In this document: positions 40,011 through 51,830 of the stretch, piece by piece
Layout: each line of letters starts with the position of its first letter
Position numbering within the stretch: the stretch's first letter is position 1
Program-made: the position numbers and the translations under genes
Notes under the pieces: generated by a model
Told to the model about the DNA's origin: nothing
The model's input: the letters and a program-made list of their open reading frames with translations, nothing else
Databases searched by the model: none
DNA from: Loxodes magnus
Taxonomy: Eukaryota; Ciliophora; Karyorelictea; Loxodida; Loxodidae
NCBI GenBank assembly: GCA_946699065.1
Contig: CAMPDV010000146.1
Span: 581,671 to 645,670 of the forward strand
Length of the DNA stretch: 64,000 nt
Direction: 5' to 3'

Positions 40011-41967
40011 TCAGACTTTTTCGTTTACTGGGCTTTTTCTGCCTTTTGGACTATTATTAGCTCCACATATAAATTCTCTTAGATAGTCTTCGTAGAAAGT
40101 TTGTAGATGGAATGTTTTTTTATTAATTTCTCGAATGTCATCAACTTCTGAAAGAATTTTTAGGTAATCGATTAGGTTGAAAAGTTCTTTATCATATTTA
40201 TCATCGTGCCAGGATATGATTGGGATTCCATTATCGATTTAATACCCAAAACTGTAAGCTGCATTGTCTACTATAATAACATCTTTTAGATTTCTATTAG
40301 CTAAGATACGAAGATCTTTAATATAAATACCATCTGTCACTACGCAACTTTCTCTGTAAAGTCTATGATGAATTAATTCTCCAGTAGGATCTAAATAATT
40401 AAGAACTACATCAGCATAGCATTAATGAGAGGCTGTGAAAACAATTACTTCAAAGTTTTTATTAGCTTCTGTCAGGCAATCTTTTGCAAATGGCCTTATA
40501 TTTATACCTGCCTAGATATTTTAAACGATGCTATAGATTTATACTTACATTTACAACTTCTCCAGTTGGAAAAGTTACTGGCAGAACTACATCTGGATTT
40601 TAGCTTAAATCATCGCAACAATGAACAAGAGTTTCATCTAAATCAAATACCACTGTCTTTTTATTTACATGTGTTTATCTCTTAGGCAAAAATACTCTTT
40701 TATTTTTCAGCTGCTAAGGATCTGCAGGCTATATTGTCTAGACAAACTTCATTGCCTAGAAAGTCTGAAATAAATGCTAGCGATATATTTCTTCACTTTT
40801 CTGAGTTTATTACTTATTAGTTAAATCAGGCTTATTTGGCTTTGCCATTTAATTATTTTGCTAGATATTTAATTTGGTAACATATTTGCTAATAGATTCA
40901 GCTTTTTACTACTATTGCTAATTTTATTAAATGCTCTGCATTTATTGCTATAATCCTTATTGCTACTTTTGCTGTTATTATGTTTATTAAACCAATTATC
41001 TTTAGTACTAGCTTATTTATTATTGCTATTTTTACAACTTTTCTTATTAAAGGGTTCTTGATAGATTGGGAGTTGAGTTGTTAACTTCTTAGTTTCTTGC
41101 TGAATTTTTTTAAATTCCTACTGCACTTTTAGTCACTTAAGCCTTTGGAGTATTTGAGTAAATTCTTCCTGAATGAGAGGGTACTTATTTTGAGACTTCT
41201 TGGATTTAAGGCTCGTATTTATCAATACTTTTATCTAAACTCCTATAGATGTTTTTAGCATTTTAATTGCTTTCAAATTGCTCTGGAGTTTCAGCCTTAA
41301 TTTAGTTACTATATTAAGTTCCTTGCTATGTGGGAATTTATCTTCCTCCTGTAATTTATTAAGTTTATACTTAACGAGTTTTAGAAATTGAAGTTTAAGA
41401 AACACGTTGAATTTACCCATTACCAAGTCCATTTACATTATTAGAAGAAGCTTTTGGGGTTTGTGATTTTGTAATTCCTTATATTTTACTTGAATGATTG
41501 TTAGTTTGAAAGATATAAGGAGAAGTGGGTTTTGAGCCTTCAGGAGAAACAATATCATTTTTCTTTAGGAAAGGATTTTATCCATTTTTTTATGTTCCGT
41601 TTAGCATATAATTAACTCCTACTGGCTTCTTCACTTAAGTTCTAGGAGTTGTTCTTCCTGAAGATTTTAAGCTATTTGTTCCTTTTTTCGGCGTTCCAGA
41701 GCTTTGTTCTTTTGGAGTTCCTACTTGAGTGTTCTATCTACCATTTAGCACAGGTTTAAACTTCATAGATCTAACAGAGGTAGGAAAAGATTTTCCACTA
41801 GGAGAGTTCTTTCCATATAGGTAAAAGGCGTTAGTCTGATTATTCTGCGTTATCTACTAAGTGGCTTGCTTCTATGTATAATCTCCTTCATCAGGAATTT
41901 CTATCACAGGAACATCTTTTCTGCGTATCTAGCTTTAACCTTCTTGATTTTTATGACTTCTGTACAT
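40011..41967 (-). CDS. SCP/NIF-type (FCP1-like) protein phosphatase with polyQ N-terminal region
   Basis: 639 aa with one 37-nt intron (40512-40548). The C-terminal 200 residues are a CTD-small-phosphatase (HAD) domain: VVFDLDETLVHCCDDL, with the two catalytic Asp near residue 443, then PVTFPTGEVVNAGINIRPFA (joined across the intron), VIVFTASHQCYADVVLNYLD, HHRLYRESCVV and LKDVIIVDNAAYSFGYQ. Such enzymes remove phosphate from Ser/Thr, for example in the RNA polymerase II tail or signalling proteins. The first 440 residues are low complexity: Ser/Thr/Pro/Gly-rich with repeated TPK-like sites, then a Gln tract (40904-41052). The start at 41967 (MYRSHKNQEG) is the most upstream in-frame ATG, and the frame stays coding-like from there. 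It ends at TGA 40011-40013. Confidence 0.9.
40904..41052 (-). repeat. Polyglutamine tract encoded mainly by TAA and TAG
   Basis: Within the phosphatase gene about half of 50 consecutive codons read as Gln, most of them TAA or TAG with a few CAA/CAG. In the standard code this would be more than twenty stops. The frame is fixed by the conserved phosphatase domain downstream, so the reading is firm. Runs reach five Gln in a row. Confidence 0.8.
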
Positions 41968-42936
41968 TTTAGCCACTATTTATAAATATGGATAAACTTA
42001 AACCACCATATATCCTTAGAAATGAATTTAGAATTTGTTTCAATTTTTAGTGAAAAATAGAAGCTTTAAATATAAGCTTTCCTTTCTATATTTTATTATA
42101 TCCAGTCATATCTGCCTATACTCCTTAACTATAAACTTGCATGTTCTAAGATATAAATCAAACTATACTAGTTCATTGTTGAACTTTATCTTCTTCTCAA
42201 GTAGAATATTCACTCTCTATAGCTCTTTATATATGAGACTAATTTATCTATTAAAGTAAAAAAGGTATATACTCTAGCGAAGCTTAACTAAAGAGTTTTC
42301 ATAGTTACTTAAAATACTACCAGCAATAGTTATTATATCACCCATTAATATAAATCTCAGCAATATATTTACTTTCGTTAAAAACTTAATCAAATTACTG
42401 GGCTAACATTACTTTCTTATAATCCTACAATTAAGCAGATTAATATTTCCATTCTTCTTTCTAGCATAAATATGTATAGCTACATAGTGATTAAGAATAG
42501 CTAGTAATACTGACATATAATAATTAATAATACTTTAGTGTGGCTATAGTTATTTTTATTATTATCTAAGTACATCTTATGTTACTTCTATGTTATAATA
42601 TACCTATCTTATACTCATACTACCATATCAGCTTTTTTATATTAAAACCTTATTAATATATATTAGATATACTCTACTACTTTTTATAGTTTTTCTTAAT
42701 AAGAAGAAGCTTGTTTGGCCTATTCTGTTAAGAAGCTTATGCTTATTCTAGCACATTAATCACAATTTTATAGTAGGTTAAGAAAGGTGAATCTATCTGT
42801 CTTTTTAGTCTGAAAAGATAGAAAGAAATTGAATGAAGCAGAGCAAGGAAGTGACATGATTTTAATATTTAGAAATAGTAAATTAAAGGGGTGAAATTTA
42901 CTAATAAGGTGACTATGAAATTATATATACATATAG
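41968..42936. other. Intergenic, AT-rich, between divergent genes
   Basis: About 1 kb between the 5' ends of the phosphatase (minus) and the ankyrin/SAM gene (plus). No gene or motif recognised; both promoters should lie here. Confidence 0.55.
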
Positions 42937-44971
42937 ATGTCGAAATTTAATTATCTTAATTCTGTATAAGAAGAAACTACTGATCTTCATAAGGCTTGTC
43001 GCTTAGGTGATTTAAGAGTTATTAAAAAAGTATATGAAACCTGCCCTGAAAAAATTAATGAACGTGATTCGAAGTTAGGATGAGCTCCTATATATAGAAC
43101 TGTAATCTGTGGACATGTTGAAGCTACTAAATTCTTGCTTGAACATAAAGCTGATCCTAATATGAAGAATAACCTAGGAGAAACTCCTTTGCATTAAGCT
43201 GCGGATAACTCTTAGTATAAATTAGTTTAACTTTTGTTATAGTACAAGGCTGATCCAAATGCTTAGTAGAATGATGGAGATACTCCTTTACATCATGCTG
43301 CATTTAGAGGTGATATTGAAATGATAAAGATGCTACTTGAAGCTGGTGCAAATCCTAATATTAATAACTTTGTATTCGGTCGTACACCTCTTCATTATGC
43401 AGTTGATTGTGGCCATTTAGAATCTGTTAAATTAATGCTTAAGCATGGAGCTAATCCAAGACTTAAGGACAGATAGGGAAAAAGAGCCCTTATTTTAGCA
43501 TAAACTAAAGATATGGTATTTTTACTGAAAGAGGTGGAAGAATAATAAGAAGATCGTCCAATCTTATCAAACTACGTTTTAAAAGCCAGACTCTAGGGAT
43601 AGCATGAGTTCGCGAATAAACAAACAGAATAAAGCTAATAGGAAAATTAAGATTCAAAGCACTGCTAACCAATTTTATAAGGGCAAATAATATAAATATC
43701 ACAAGCAGACTAAAGCCAAGAAGATGTTGAGGAAAGTAATTCATCGAAAATCATTTAAATAAGTAACGAAGAATTCGAAAATAAAATGGAAGACTATTTA
43801 TCTGGGCATTCTCTAACAAACGAAGATACATTAAACAAAAATTAAACTTTCGATCAAAACTTTGATTAATTATCAGATCAATAATCAAGTGTAATTCAAT
43901 AGAAATCTTAATCATAGTCAATGAAAACAAACAGTCTAGAAAACAGTGAATAGAAAAATTAAAAAAGCTATATCTAATAATCTCATCAGTCAGAAGAAGA
44001 ATCAACGGAAAATAAAAGTGACAAAATATTTTAAGATATTAGCGAAGTTCCTAGTTTAAATGAATAGGTAAGCACTTAAGATAAAAGAACCACTGAAAAG
44101 ATGCTTAAGAATTTGAAATATTAAACAAGTCCTTTATAGAAAGAAGAACCAGAAGCTGAAGATTTAAACACTATTAAAAATCCTTTTGACTCACAAATAT
44201 ACTATGAAGAAAAGAAATAGTAAATGGAGTTTGGGAAGGTCATTGATTAGTAAAGCATTTTCTAGTAGATTGATTGCGATGAAATCGAAAAAAAGATTTT
44301 TGATTAATTTCAAATTTTCCAGTTTTTGAAGTCTCTTAAATTGGAAATGTATACAGAAAATTTCCTTGAAGCTGGATATGATGAAATAGGTCAGTTAATA
44401 GAAATGTCGAAAAAAGATTTACTTAACGATAAAATCCTAAAGGATCTTGGAATAGATAGACCTGGTTATAGAGCCAGAATTATTACAAGTCTAGAGCAAA
44501 AGCAAGGACTATTTCCAGTATAAAGTGCTCGAAGTACTAGAAGGTCTGTAAAATCATAAGCAGTATAACCATAAAGTGGGTTTGCCTGCTGTATTAGTAA
44601 CAATAACATAAAAAATGTTGGTAAGATTTTAACTTAGTGAACTATGAACCTATACCAAGCCTTTCTGAATGGCTAGACTAAAAGGGTCTTGGATAATATT
44701 TTCCATAATTTTAAAAAGCTGGATATGACGAATTTGAATTCATACTCGTTCAGATGAATTCTAGAAATCCTTTATCAGACTAAACACTTAAGAGCGAAGT
44801 TGGAATATAGAAAATTGGTCACAGATAAAAGATAGTAATGCTATTTTAAGAAGGTATTTTTGTTTTAATGCTAAATTAGAGGCTTTGAAAAAGAGACAAG
44901 CTGAAGAAGACAGAGTTCTCATGGAAGGAAACGAAAACCACGAAGCTTGTAGTAGTTGTTTTATTATGTAA
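42937..44971 (+). CDS. Ankyrin-repeat protein with two SAM domains and a CaaX-like C-terminus
   Basis: 663 aa in three exons (introns 44621-44637, 17 nt, and 44854-44879, 26 nt). Residues about 15-190 hold ankyrin repeats ([67 protein letters not shown]). A Gln/Ser/Glu-rich linker follows. SAM domain 1 is near residues 455-525 ([37 protein letters not shown]). SAM domain 2 (LSEWLDQKGLGQYFPQFQKA, KSEVGIQKIGHRQKIVML) needs the first intron removed. The last exon gives [17 protein letters not shown] and ends CSSCFIM, a possible prenylation box, directly followed by TAA TAG. No TGA occurs in frame until 45104, inside the convergent EBP1 gene, so TAA seems to terminate here. The role is probably scaffolding at a membrane; partners are unknown. 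Confidence 0.82.
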
Positions 44972-45015
44972 TAGTTAAATTTAACGATTTTAATTAAATC
45001 TTTACTTATTAAGTC

Positions 45016-46198
45016 TCACTTATTTTCTACCTCTTTCTTAACTTCTTCTGTCACATTTTTAGGTTCTTCTTCCTTTTTCTTTTAAAGCTTTATATTCAAT
45101 TCTTGAGTCATCGTTTCTAGGAATTTTTAATTGTTTATCGATTTCTCAGATTAATATTTTTCAGGATCAAATAAAGGCTTTGTTAGTAACTGAGGACCTG
45201 ATGGTAGGATTAAAACTAGACCTTTGAACTAAGCGACATATTCGCCTTATCGTTCTATTATGACAGGAAATCCTTGTAAAAGATCATGTTTAAGACATTC
45301 TGAAACACCCAGTCTTGCTTATTTGATGTCTTAAAACGCTCTTAAAGTGAACATCATTGTTGGAAAACGATTTTAAACATCAACGAAGAAATTTCTTGAA
45401 GTTTTGAGTTTTAAAGAATATTGCACATCAAGAGATCTTTTGAAAACAGTTGTTCTTTACTCCGATTCTCTTGGCTTTCCTTCACCAGTGCTAACGAAAA
45501 CATCTAGACCCCAAATGTCGTAATTTTCGAATTCTACTTCTTCTACTTTCTATTCGATAGTTTCCTTATTTATTATTGCTTTATTTCCATCTAAAACATG
45601 TCTTTTTTAAAGATGCGACAAGCATCCTTCCAATGGTTAAACTTAATAAGCCTCAGAAACAGTTTAAATCATGTCTGTTACGTGATAATTCAAGTTTCCA
45701 GCTTTTATTAATCTAGCTGCAGCCTAGAATGCGTTCCAAGCAGCTAATGTAACATCAGCCTTTTTCCCAGTAATTTTTTCTTTTGATGCAGTAACAACAA
45801 CCGTTGTTCCGATTGTAGCTGCATAACCATCTATATGGCATCCCAAGTTTCTATAAATAAAAGAAATTTTACATTTTAGCTAAATCTCCTTCTTATAATG
45901 AAGCAGATTCATCTCCTAAAGGTGAATAATGAGCTGCAACTTCGTTAACTGAAACTGTAGTTGGGAATGCTATTCCTTTTTCAACTTTCTTTTTTCCTTT
46001 TTTATTATAAATCTTAGAAAGTTAATTTTCTATTTCTTAATCACCCTAAGTACAAATGTCTGATATCTTTGCCCCAGGTACACATTTCTCAACTACAAAA
46101 GCTAAGACAGCATTGGATATGTCTGCTGCTGCTCGGTATTTTGTAATTACAGCTGGATTTTAACATGTTTCATCTTGTTTTTCTTAAGCCTCAACCAT
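45016..46198 (-). CDS. PA2G4: EBP1/PA2G4 family protein (methionine-aminopeptidase fold)
   Basis: 386 aa, the family size, with one 22-nt intron (45851-45872). The protein has the creatinase/aminopeptidase fold of EBP1, which binds ribosomes and RNA and has lost peptidase activity in known members. Matches run along the whole length: TKYRAAADMSNAVLAFVVEK, KGIAFPTTVSVNEVAAHYSP, EGDLAKI then NLGCHIDGYAATIGTTVVV (across the intron), VQPLEGCLSHLQKRHVLDG, FENYDIWGLDVFVSTGEGKP, KTSRNFFVDVQNRFPTMMFT and GLVLILPSGPQLLTKPLFDP. A Lys/Glu-rich tail ends at TGA 45016-45018. It is convergent with the ankyrin/SAM gene, only 44 nt from that gene's apparent TAA stop. Confidence 0.94.
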
Positions 46199-47169
46199 TT
46201 TTAAGAGTTAATTAAATTAAAAAAACTTATTTTATATTAGCATCTTTTCCTTTTTGTTCTCTTATACCTTTATTCTTCAATTCTTTATCCTTTAATATTT
46301 TTTAATTAAGATTAGACTTTTAGTTATATATCTACAACATATATAGAGAGTAGCTTTTATACCTTTCTCCAGTTTTATGCTTTTTTGGTATTTTAATTAT
46401 ATAATAATTTTCAGCAAAATTCTGAGATATATTGGTTACCCTATCTATCTGGAAATTTGTATGTATGAACACAAATATCAAAGCCTTTTTTTTAATACCT
46501 ATGTTTTGAGTTCTATTTGCTAATTTAAACTCATTAAAATAAGAAAATATTATTTGAAGCCTTAGAAAATCAATCTCCTTATTTTCCTCACAGCTAAATA
46601 CTTTCCAATATCTGATTTATCTTGCTTACCAACTTCTATTCCCTTATATTATAATTTTGCCTTTATAACCTCATTCTAGTTCAGCTAAATTATATAAAGT
46701 TAGCGTACATACCTAGATTTATAGTTTTAGAATATTGCTACATTACATTAATGCTTGTATCTTATCTTTACTATTAATGATTAACTCTAAAATTAATCTC
46801 TTTAGTTGTAAATTGAAAGTCTAACTATATCTATAAAAGCTCTTAAATTTACATATGCATTACTAAATAAGTAATTTATTTTTTTCAAGAAGCTAAGATA
46901 TAATACTTTTCATTAAGCATTTACTATCTTCTTCAATCTCTTCGATGTAATTTTTTTAATAGTCTCTGTTGCTTTATTAAGATATCTAAGGAGTAAATAA
47001 TTTTACTTTACTACCTTTATTTAAATTTAACTATTTGAGTTTTTTATTTAAAGAAGCTTGTATTTGCTTTCTCAACTACCCAAGGTAAATAGTAGATTTA
47101 TTAGTTTTGGCTTATGTTTTGAGTTAAAATTTTCTATTTAATAAAATTGATGATAGTACTATTATAATC
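46199..47169. other. Intergenic, about 1 kb, AT-rich
   Basis: No recognisable gene. It holds the EBP1 upstream region and the 3' flank of the next minus-strand gene. Confidence 0.5.
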
Positions 47170-47640
47170 TCATGCTGAGACGTTTTTCTGCCACATTTCC
47201 TGATGCTTTTCTTCTTCAACTAAATCTGTATCACCATATTAATTTTGCTTATTGCTTTTTTCTTCTTCCTCATATTATACTAAGGAATGCTGAACTCTAA
47301 TTACACTCTCCATCGCGCTCATTGGAATTTCATTTTTTATCCCCTTTTAATCTCTTTTTATCGATCCTCTTTATGGCCTTTCTTCATCTATTTTTTCATA
47401 TCTAGAGCTTGGCTCGAAAAAGCAGTCACATCAACAAGAGCAGACTTTAGCTCAGCACATCGTTCAATTACAGCGGTAATTCCAGCATTTTCACCTACTA
47501 GCTTAAGGATTAACTTTAGTAATGCACTGGCAATACTCTGGTTCTTAATACCTTACTTATTTTCTAGGAATTTGATCTTCTTCACTTTGTTATTAGTTTT
47601 AGCTTCATCTTGACAAAGATTGAGTTTATTATTCCTACAT
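47170..47640 (-). CDS. Unrecognised protein gene with a frame break
   Basis: Two minus-strand segments are clearly coding-like but in different frames. The upstream one gives ASALLKLILKLVGENAG, TAVIERCAELKSALVDVT and FSSQALDMKKQMKKGHKED; the downstream one gives NEIPMSAMESVIRVQHSLVQ and GDTDLVEEEKHQEMWQKNVS before TGA 47170-47172. They would join if one base were missing around 47333-47348, where runs of T6, C4 and T4 lie close together; a GT-AG intron that fits is not obvious. The 5' end is also unclear: ATG at 47640 is in the downstream frame, and the upstream segment may begin after an intron ending near 47637. Likely a helical protein of about 150 aa; no family recognised. Confidence 0.45.
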
Positions 47641-48051
47641 TTTTATATTTATCAACACTAAATAACTAAAGATTACTCCTATTACTATACCCTATGCTTA
47701 TCTATTATATGACTCTATAGCTATCTCACATACTCATATATCATCTATTTATGCAACTCTAAATACTCTGACTTCCTATAGCTTCCAATATCTTATAAGA
47801 TCATAATTACGATTAATTAGTCATAAGCTATCAGTACAATAGAACTACTATTAGTCAGCTCATTTATCATGCTATTTAACTATATAGCATTATCTATATG
47901 TCTCTATATATCAAAGCCACTTATATTAGTCATTCTTATAGTATGAATACTGATGCTTATATCTAGAGATACTTCAAGTATAAATTATTGGTAATAAATA
48001 GCCATTTGGATGGTAATTAAAGCTAGAAGTTAATTAAAGTAGCCAAATAAC
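47641..48051. other. Intergenic, AT-rich
   Basis: About 400 bp between divergent genes. A 5' exon of the upstream minus-strand gene may lie here; otherwise nothing seen. Confidence 0.45.
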
Positions 48052-49035
48052 ATGAAAAACTGACAATCTAAATTTGCTGTGCTATTATAAAAGTCTAAAA
48101 AGAAGAAAGAAGGTTAGTAGCCTTAACAGGAGATCTAGTAGTAAATTATGCTAATCAAAAATAGTCCATAGTATAAAAAGTCATTTAAAGCTCTCTGTAT
48201 GTATAAAAGATAAAAACAAGCTGGAAAACTGCCTAATAGTTTAGCAGCACCTGACTTGAGTAAAAGCTGTATCGAATTGCTGCCTAAGCTAAAAATGTAA
48301 ATTAAGGAAAGAGATGAAAGCATCATAAAGAAGCGAGTATAATTTAGAGATCTAGTGGAGCAATAAAAACCAACTTTAAGAGGTATTCTGCATAAAGATA
48401 ATAACCAAAACGATAGTAACGCTTAAACTGAGAAGAATGAACGAAACAGCAGTAGTTAGAGTTAGAGGAAAAGCATCTAAAATTAAAACAAAGAAGGATT
48501 TATCCCTTAACTTATTTCTATTAACTAAGTGAATAGAAGCTCTTTATCCTCTAGGTAAAACTCTCCAACTCAAGAACCAAATAAAAACGTAAAAAAAATA
48601 AAGCCAAAGGTATCGTATTACGAAGAAGGCACTGTTTGATTTATTCCTCCAAACACTAGAATAAGCTTCCCTAGAAAGCTTGTAAAACCTGAAGAGATTA
48701 AGAATAAAAAGCAATTCATAAAAAACAACGAAATATGCGAAAAAATAATACAGAACTGTGATTAGTCTCTAATACTTAAAAATCCTAAGCAATTTTTAAA
48801 TAAGAGTGATTATAAGATGGAGGTAATTCATAATAGATGAGATCCTTTTATAAAGTAAGATTTTTATCTATAAGAATGAATTGAACTGCCTGAAGATAAC
48901 AAATCAAAGAAAGCATAAATCAGGAGAAAGAGGAAGATTGAAAAAATGTTCTTAGAAAAGTATCATAGTACCGTAAAAGAAATGCTGGAAAAAATGAAAA
49001 TTGAGTAAGGGATCAAATATAATGGAATCAAATGA
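48052..49035 (+). CDS. Unrecognised basic, Lys/Gln-rich protein
   Basis: 327 aa in one exon from ATG 48052 to TGA 49033-49035. Composition is clearly coding-like throughout. The N-terminal part has KSFKALCMYKRQKQAGKLPN, SLAAPDLSKSCIELLP and KERDESIIKKRVQFRDLVEQ; the middle is Ser/Asn/Gln-rich; the C-terminal third has SYYEEGTVWFIPPNTRISFP, HNRWDPFIKQDFYLQEWIEL and a basic helix RRKRKIEKMFLEKYHS. Trp in these segments is TGA-coded. There is no signal peptide or membrane segment. I do not recognise the family. Confidence 0.68.
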
Positions 49036-49474
49036 ATTACAAAGCTCTTTATTTATATCTCTTTGCTATTTTAATCTTTCTATCTCATCTATTTATAAAA
49101 CTTAAATTAATTAAATTTAAAACTAATTAATAAAGGTAGCAAAGAGAAGAAGTTGTCATAGAACGTAATTTCATTGAGTTAGGAAGTAAGAAAAAATTGA
49201 TAAGAAGAAAGGAAAAAAGAGAGTTTGAGTATTTTCCGAAAACAATTAAAAATAAATATTCTTAATTATTAGTAAATCTAATATTAGATACTTTCAATAA
49301 TCATGACATTATTAGGCAATTACCATTATAATATCTTTACATATCTTATTTGTTTAACTACTAGATAAGCCAAATATCTTTTAAATTATTAAAAGGAAAT
49401 ATCTAGATAGCCTTTAAGCTATAAATTGTAGTTTATTTCATAACTAACAGAATTTAGAAGTTATTAATAACAAA
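49036..49474. other. Intergenic, AT-rich
   Basis: A short spacer between two plus-strand genes. Nothing recognised. Confidence 0.55.
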
Positions 49475-51688
49475 ATGGAAAGGATTTCTTAGTCTTGAAT
49501 GCTGTAAATGTTAACTTAGACTAAATTTAATTCGAAGCAAATGTATGGAAATCATATTAAAATTCCAAATACAGTTATCTATAAAAAGGGAGGTGAGCCT
49601 GATAAATGGTTTTATTCAGATCCTAATGGTTTTGTTAAGCAAAGAGAAAATGAAATGACAAACTGAAGGCATATTAAGTAATATTATTAGTCTAAGACTT
49701 AAGATTAGAATAAAGTCTGCTTTGTATTTCTGTAAGGAGAAGGTGATTTTATTTATCAGATTTTGGATTTTTAAAGCTCTGAAATTTTACTTGATTAGAA
49801 ATATTCCAAACCAGATTGGGTCAGTACTTTAGAGTATGTTCCGTAAAAAAACAATAACAGTTTGTATTTAGCATCCTACAAAACAGCGTAAAGACTTGAG
49901 GATATAGAAATAAAAATACAGAGATGCGTGATGGAAACAGGGTATATTAACTGAGAGGATTACTAATCTCAAAGTGAAAAATAGAATGAAAAGACATCAG
50001 TAAGTATAACTATCACTCAGGAAAACTAGAAGAAAAAGCCCTAGTAAATGATTAAATCTAGTGAGATGAAGAAAATTTGATAGAAAATGCAAATTAAAAA
50101 TAGCAAATATGAAGCATTTAATTTTAGGATCAAGGACTAAATTATTACTATACTGAAAGTAGTAGAAGGAAAATTTCAAAGCTTCGTATGTTTTTAAGTA
50201 AATATTTAGAGAATAATCGAAGGAAGGTTTGACTTCATCCATGCTTAAAATGATGAAATTATCTTAATGGGGATTTCGAATATAATAGGTGCACATTAAA
50301 GAGAATCCTTATTCTCTGATAATATTCTAAAGTATCCTTCTTTGAATTAAGTGCTTATAGGACTTTCGACTCCTGAAAAGCATCTTGTAAGAGGTACAAA
50401 GCAACATTCATAAAAAGGCTGCCCAGGAATGTATTGCAATCATCCGATTTCTGAAGACATGAAAACTCAAGAAGACTCTTAATTAGATTTCAAAATAGTA
50501 GTCAAGATGCAAGTACACACTTCTAAAAATACTCAAGATACTTCCATTATATATAAGTCAATTTTGTAGGATATAATAGAAAGGAAAAGAGATATTATAA
50601 GAGAAGAGAAGGAAATGTTAGAAAGGACAGAGAAAAAGCAAAAAAAGATAAATAATGCTAATTCAAATTAAACCTAATCAAAGTACCATAAAAGAGAATG
50701 TAAGTCCAATTTTATTCACTTAATAAGATTTTAGGAAGCACGTTGTAGGATGTAATGCAAATGTATCAAAATCTAAAAATTGTGCATTTCTATAAGAAAA
50801 TACAAGTGTGCTATAACTGTTGGAGGTCATATAAGATCCTAGATACTTTACGAGAATAATTTCAGAAAAAGAAAGAAAAAGAGGAAAAAGTCAAATAACT
50901 TTAAATTTCAGAGACAGTTAATACTTAGTAAGCATAAGTATTCATCTAAGATGGTAGCTAAATCATTTCTAAGATAGCTACAAAATTAAATCCTAGAAAG
51001 AAAGAGCAACATCAAAAAATTTATAAAAAAAGAACATTATCTGTCTCAGTAAAAGGATCTAATTAACAAAATACTGATATTTAGTAAGTCGAAGCTGAGA
51101 AGAAGAATCACTTTTTAATGAAAAGAAAAAGCTCAAATGAAGAAGCTCATTATGGATTGGAAAAAACAATAGGAAAACAAAAAACTTAGTGCTTTATAGA
51201 AAAAGCAAACATCGATGAAGTTTATTTGAGTAATTAGACAGTCAAACTTTGCAAGATCCTCTATGTAAGTGTAATTTAAATATATTTAGGGTTGTTCATT
51301 ATTAGATAAGTATCAAGCTGAAAAAGATTAAAAACTAGAGGAAAAATTTATATAATGCATAACACCTTATGGTGAGTAACCCCAAGAAGAGCTTCATAAC
51401 GAAAAATTAAATAATTTTTTACAGAATATTAAAGCTCTTAATCCAGTTTCATGCTAAAACAAGTAATTAACTGGTACTGATAATAAGATAAAGTTTGTTA
51501 TTAATGATCCTAAAGATGGAGATTGTGATGCTGATGTTAATGATTTGTTTTTAAGGAAGTCGAAGAAGAAATAATAACACTAAAGAGGAGACTTAGCTAG
51601 TAGTATTATTGATAAAGGATCTTACGGATAGTAGTTCCTATATAATCTTAAGAAAACCAAAACTTTCCATAAAAGTACCATTATTTGA
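49475..51688 (+). CDS. Unrecognised 717-aa protein with cysteine-pair motifs
   Basis: Three exons, with introns at 50700-50734 (35 nt) and 51265-51289 (25 nt); only their removal keeps a coding-like frame to TGA 51686-51688. The first 380 residues include KKGGEPDKWFYSDPNGFVKQ, VCFVFLQGEGDFIYQILDF, RRIIEGRFD-like segments and a Cys cluster GCPGMYCNHPI. After a coiled region (ERKRDIIREEKEMLERTEKK) comes VHFYKKIQVCYNCWRSYKIL, whose CxxC pair with an aromatic tail is a pattern I associate with protist proteins of unknown function. The last exon is acidic then basic (NDPKDGDCDADVNDLFLRKS). There are two in-frame ATGs at the start (49475 and 49499). Several Trp are TGA. Possibly a cytoskeletal or regulatory protein, but I cannot name a function. 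Confidence 0.72.
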
Positions 51689-51830
51689 TCCAATAAGTTG
51701 ATTTATATTACACTTCTTTATATATTACGTTTAATAAAAGACAGCTTTAATTTCATCTATTTGTCTTCATTGTCTATAAAGAGATGTTATTAGTAAGTAT
51801 TTAATTTCCTTTAATCTTAATACCTTAAAA

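Noticed and set aside
47287-47613. A 108-codon plus-strand frame
   Set aside because: It is antisense to the more coding-like minus-strand segments, and its hydrophobic composition is what the reverse of a Lys/Glu-rich gene gives.
50735-50800. A CXC (tesmin/TSO1) cysteine-rich domain
   Set aside because: The Cys-rich reading appears only in the frame that ignores the 35-nt intron; the spliced frame gives VMQMYQNLKIVHFYKK instead.
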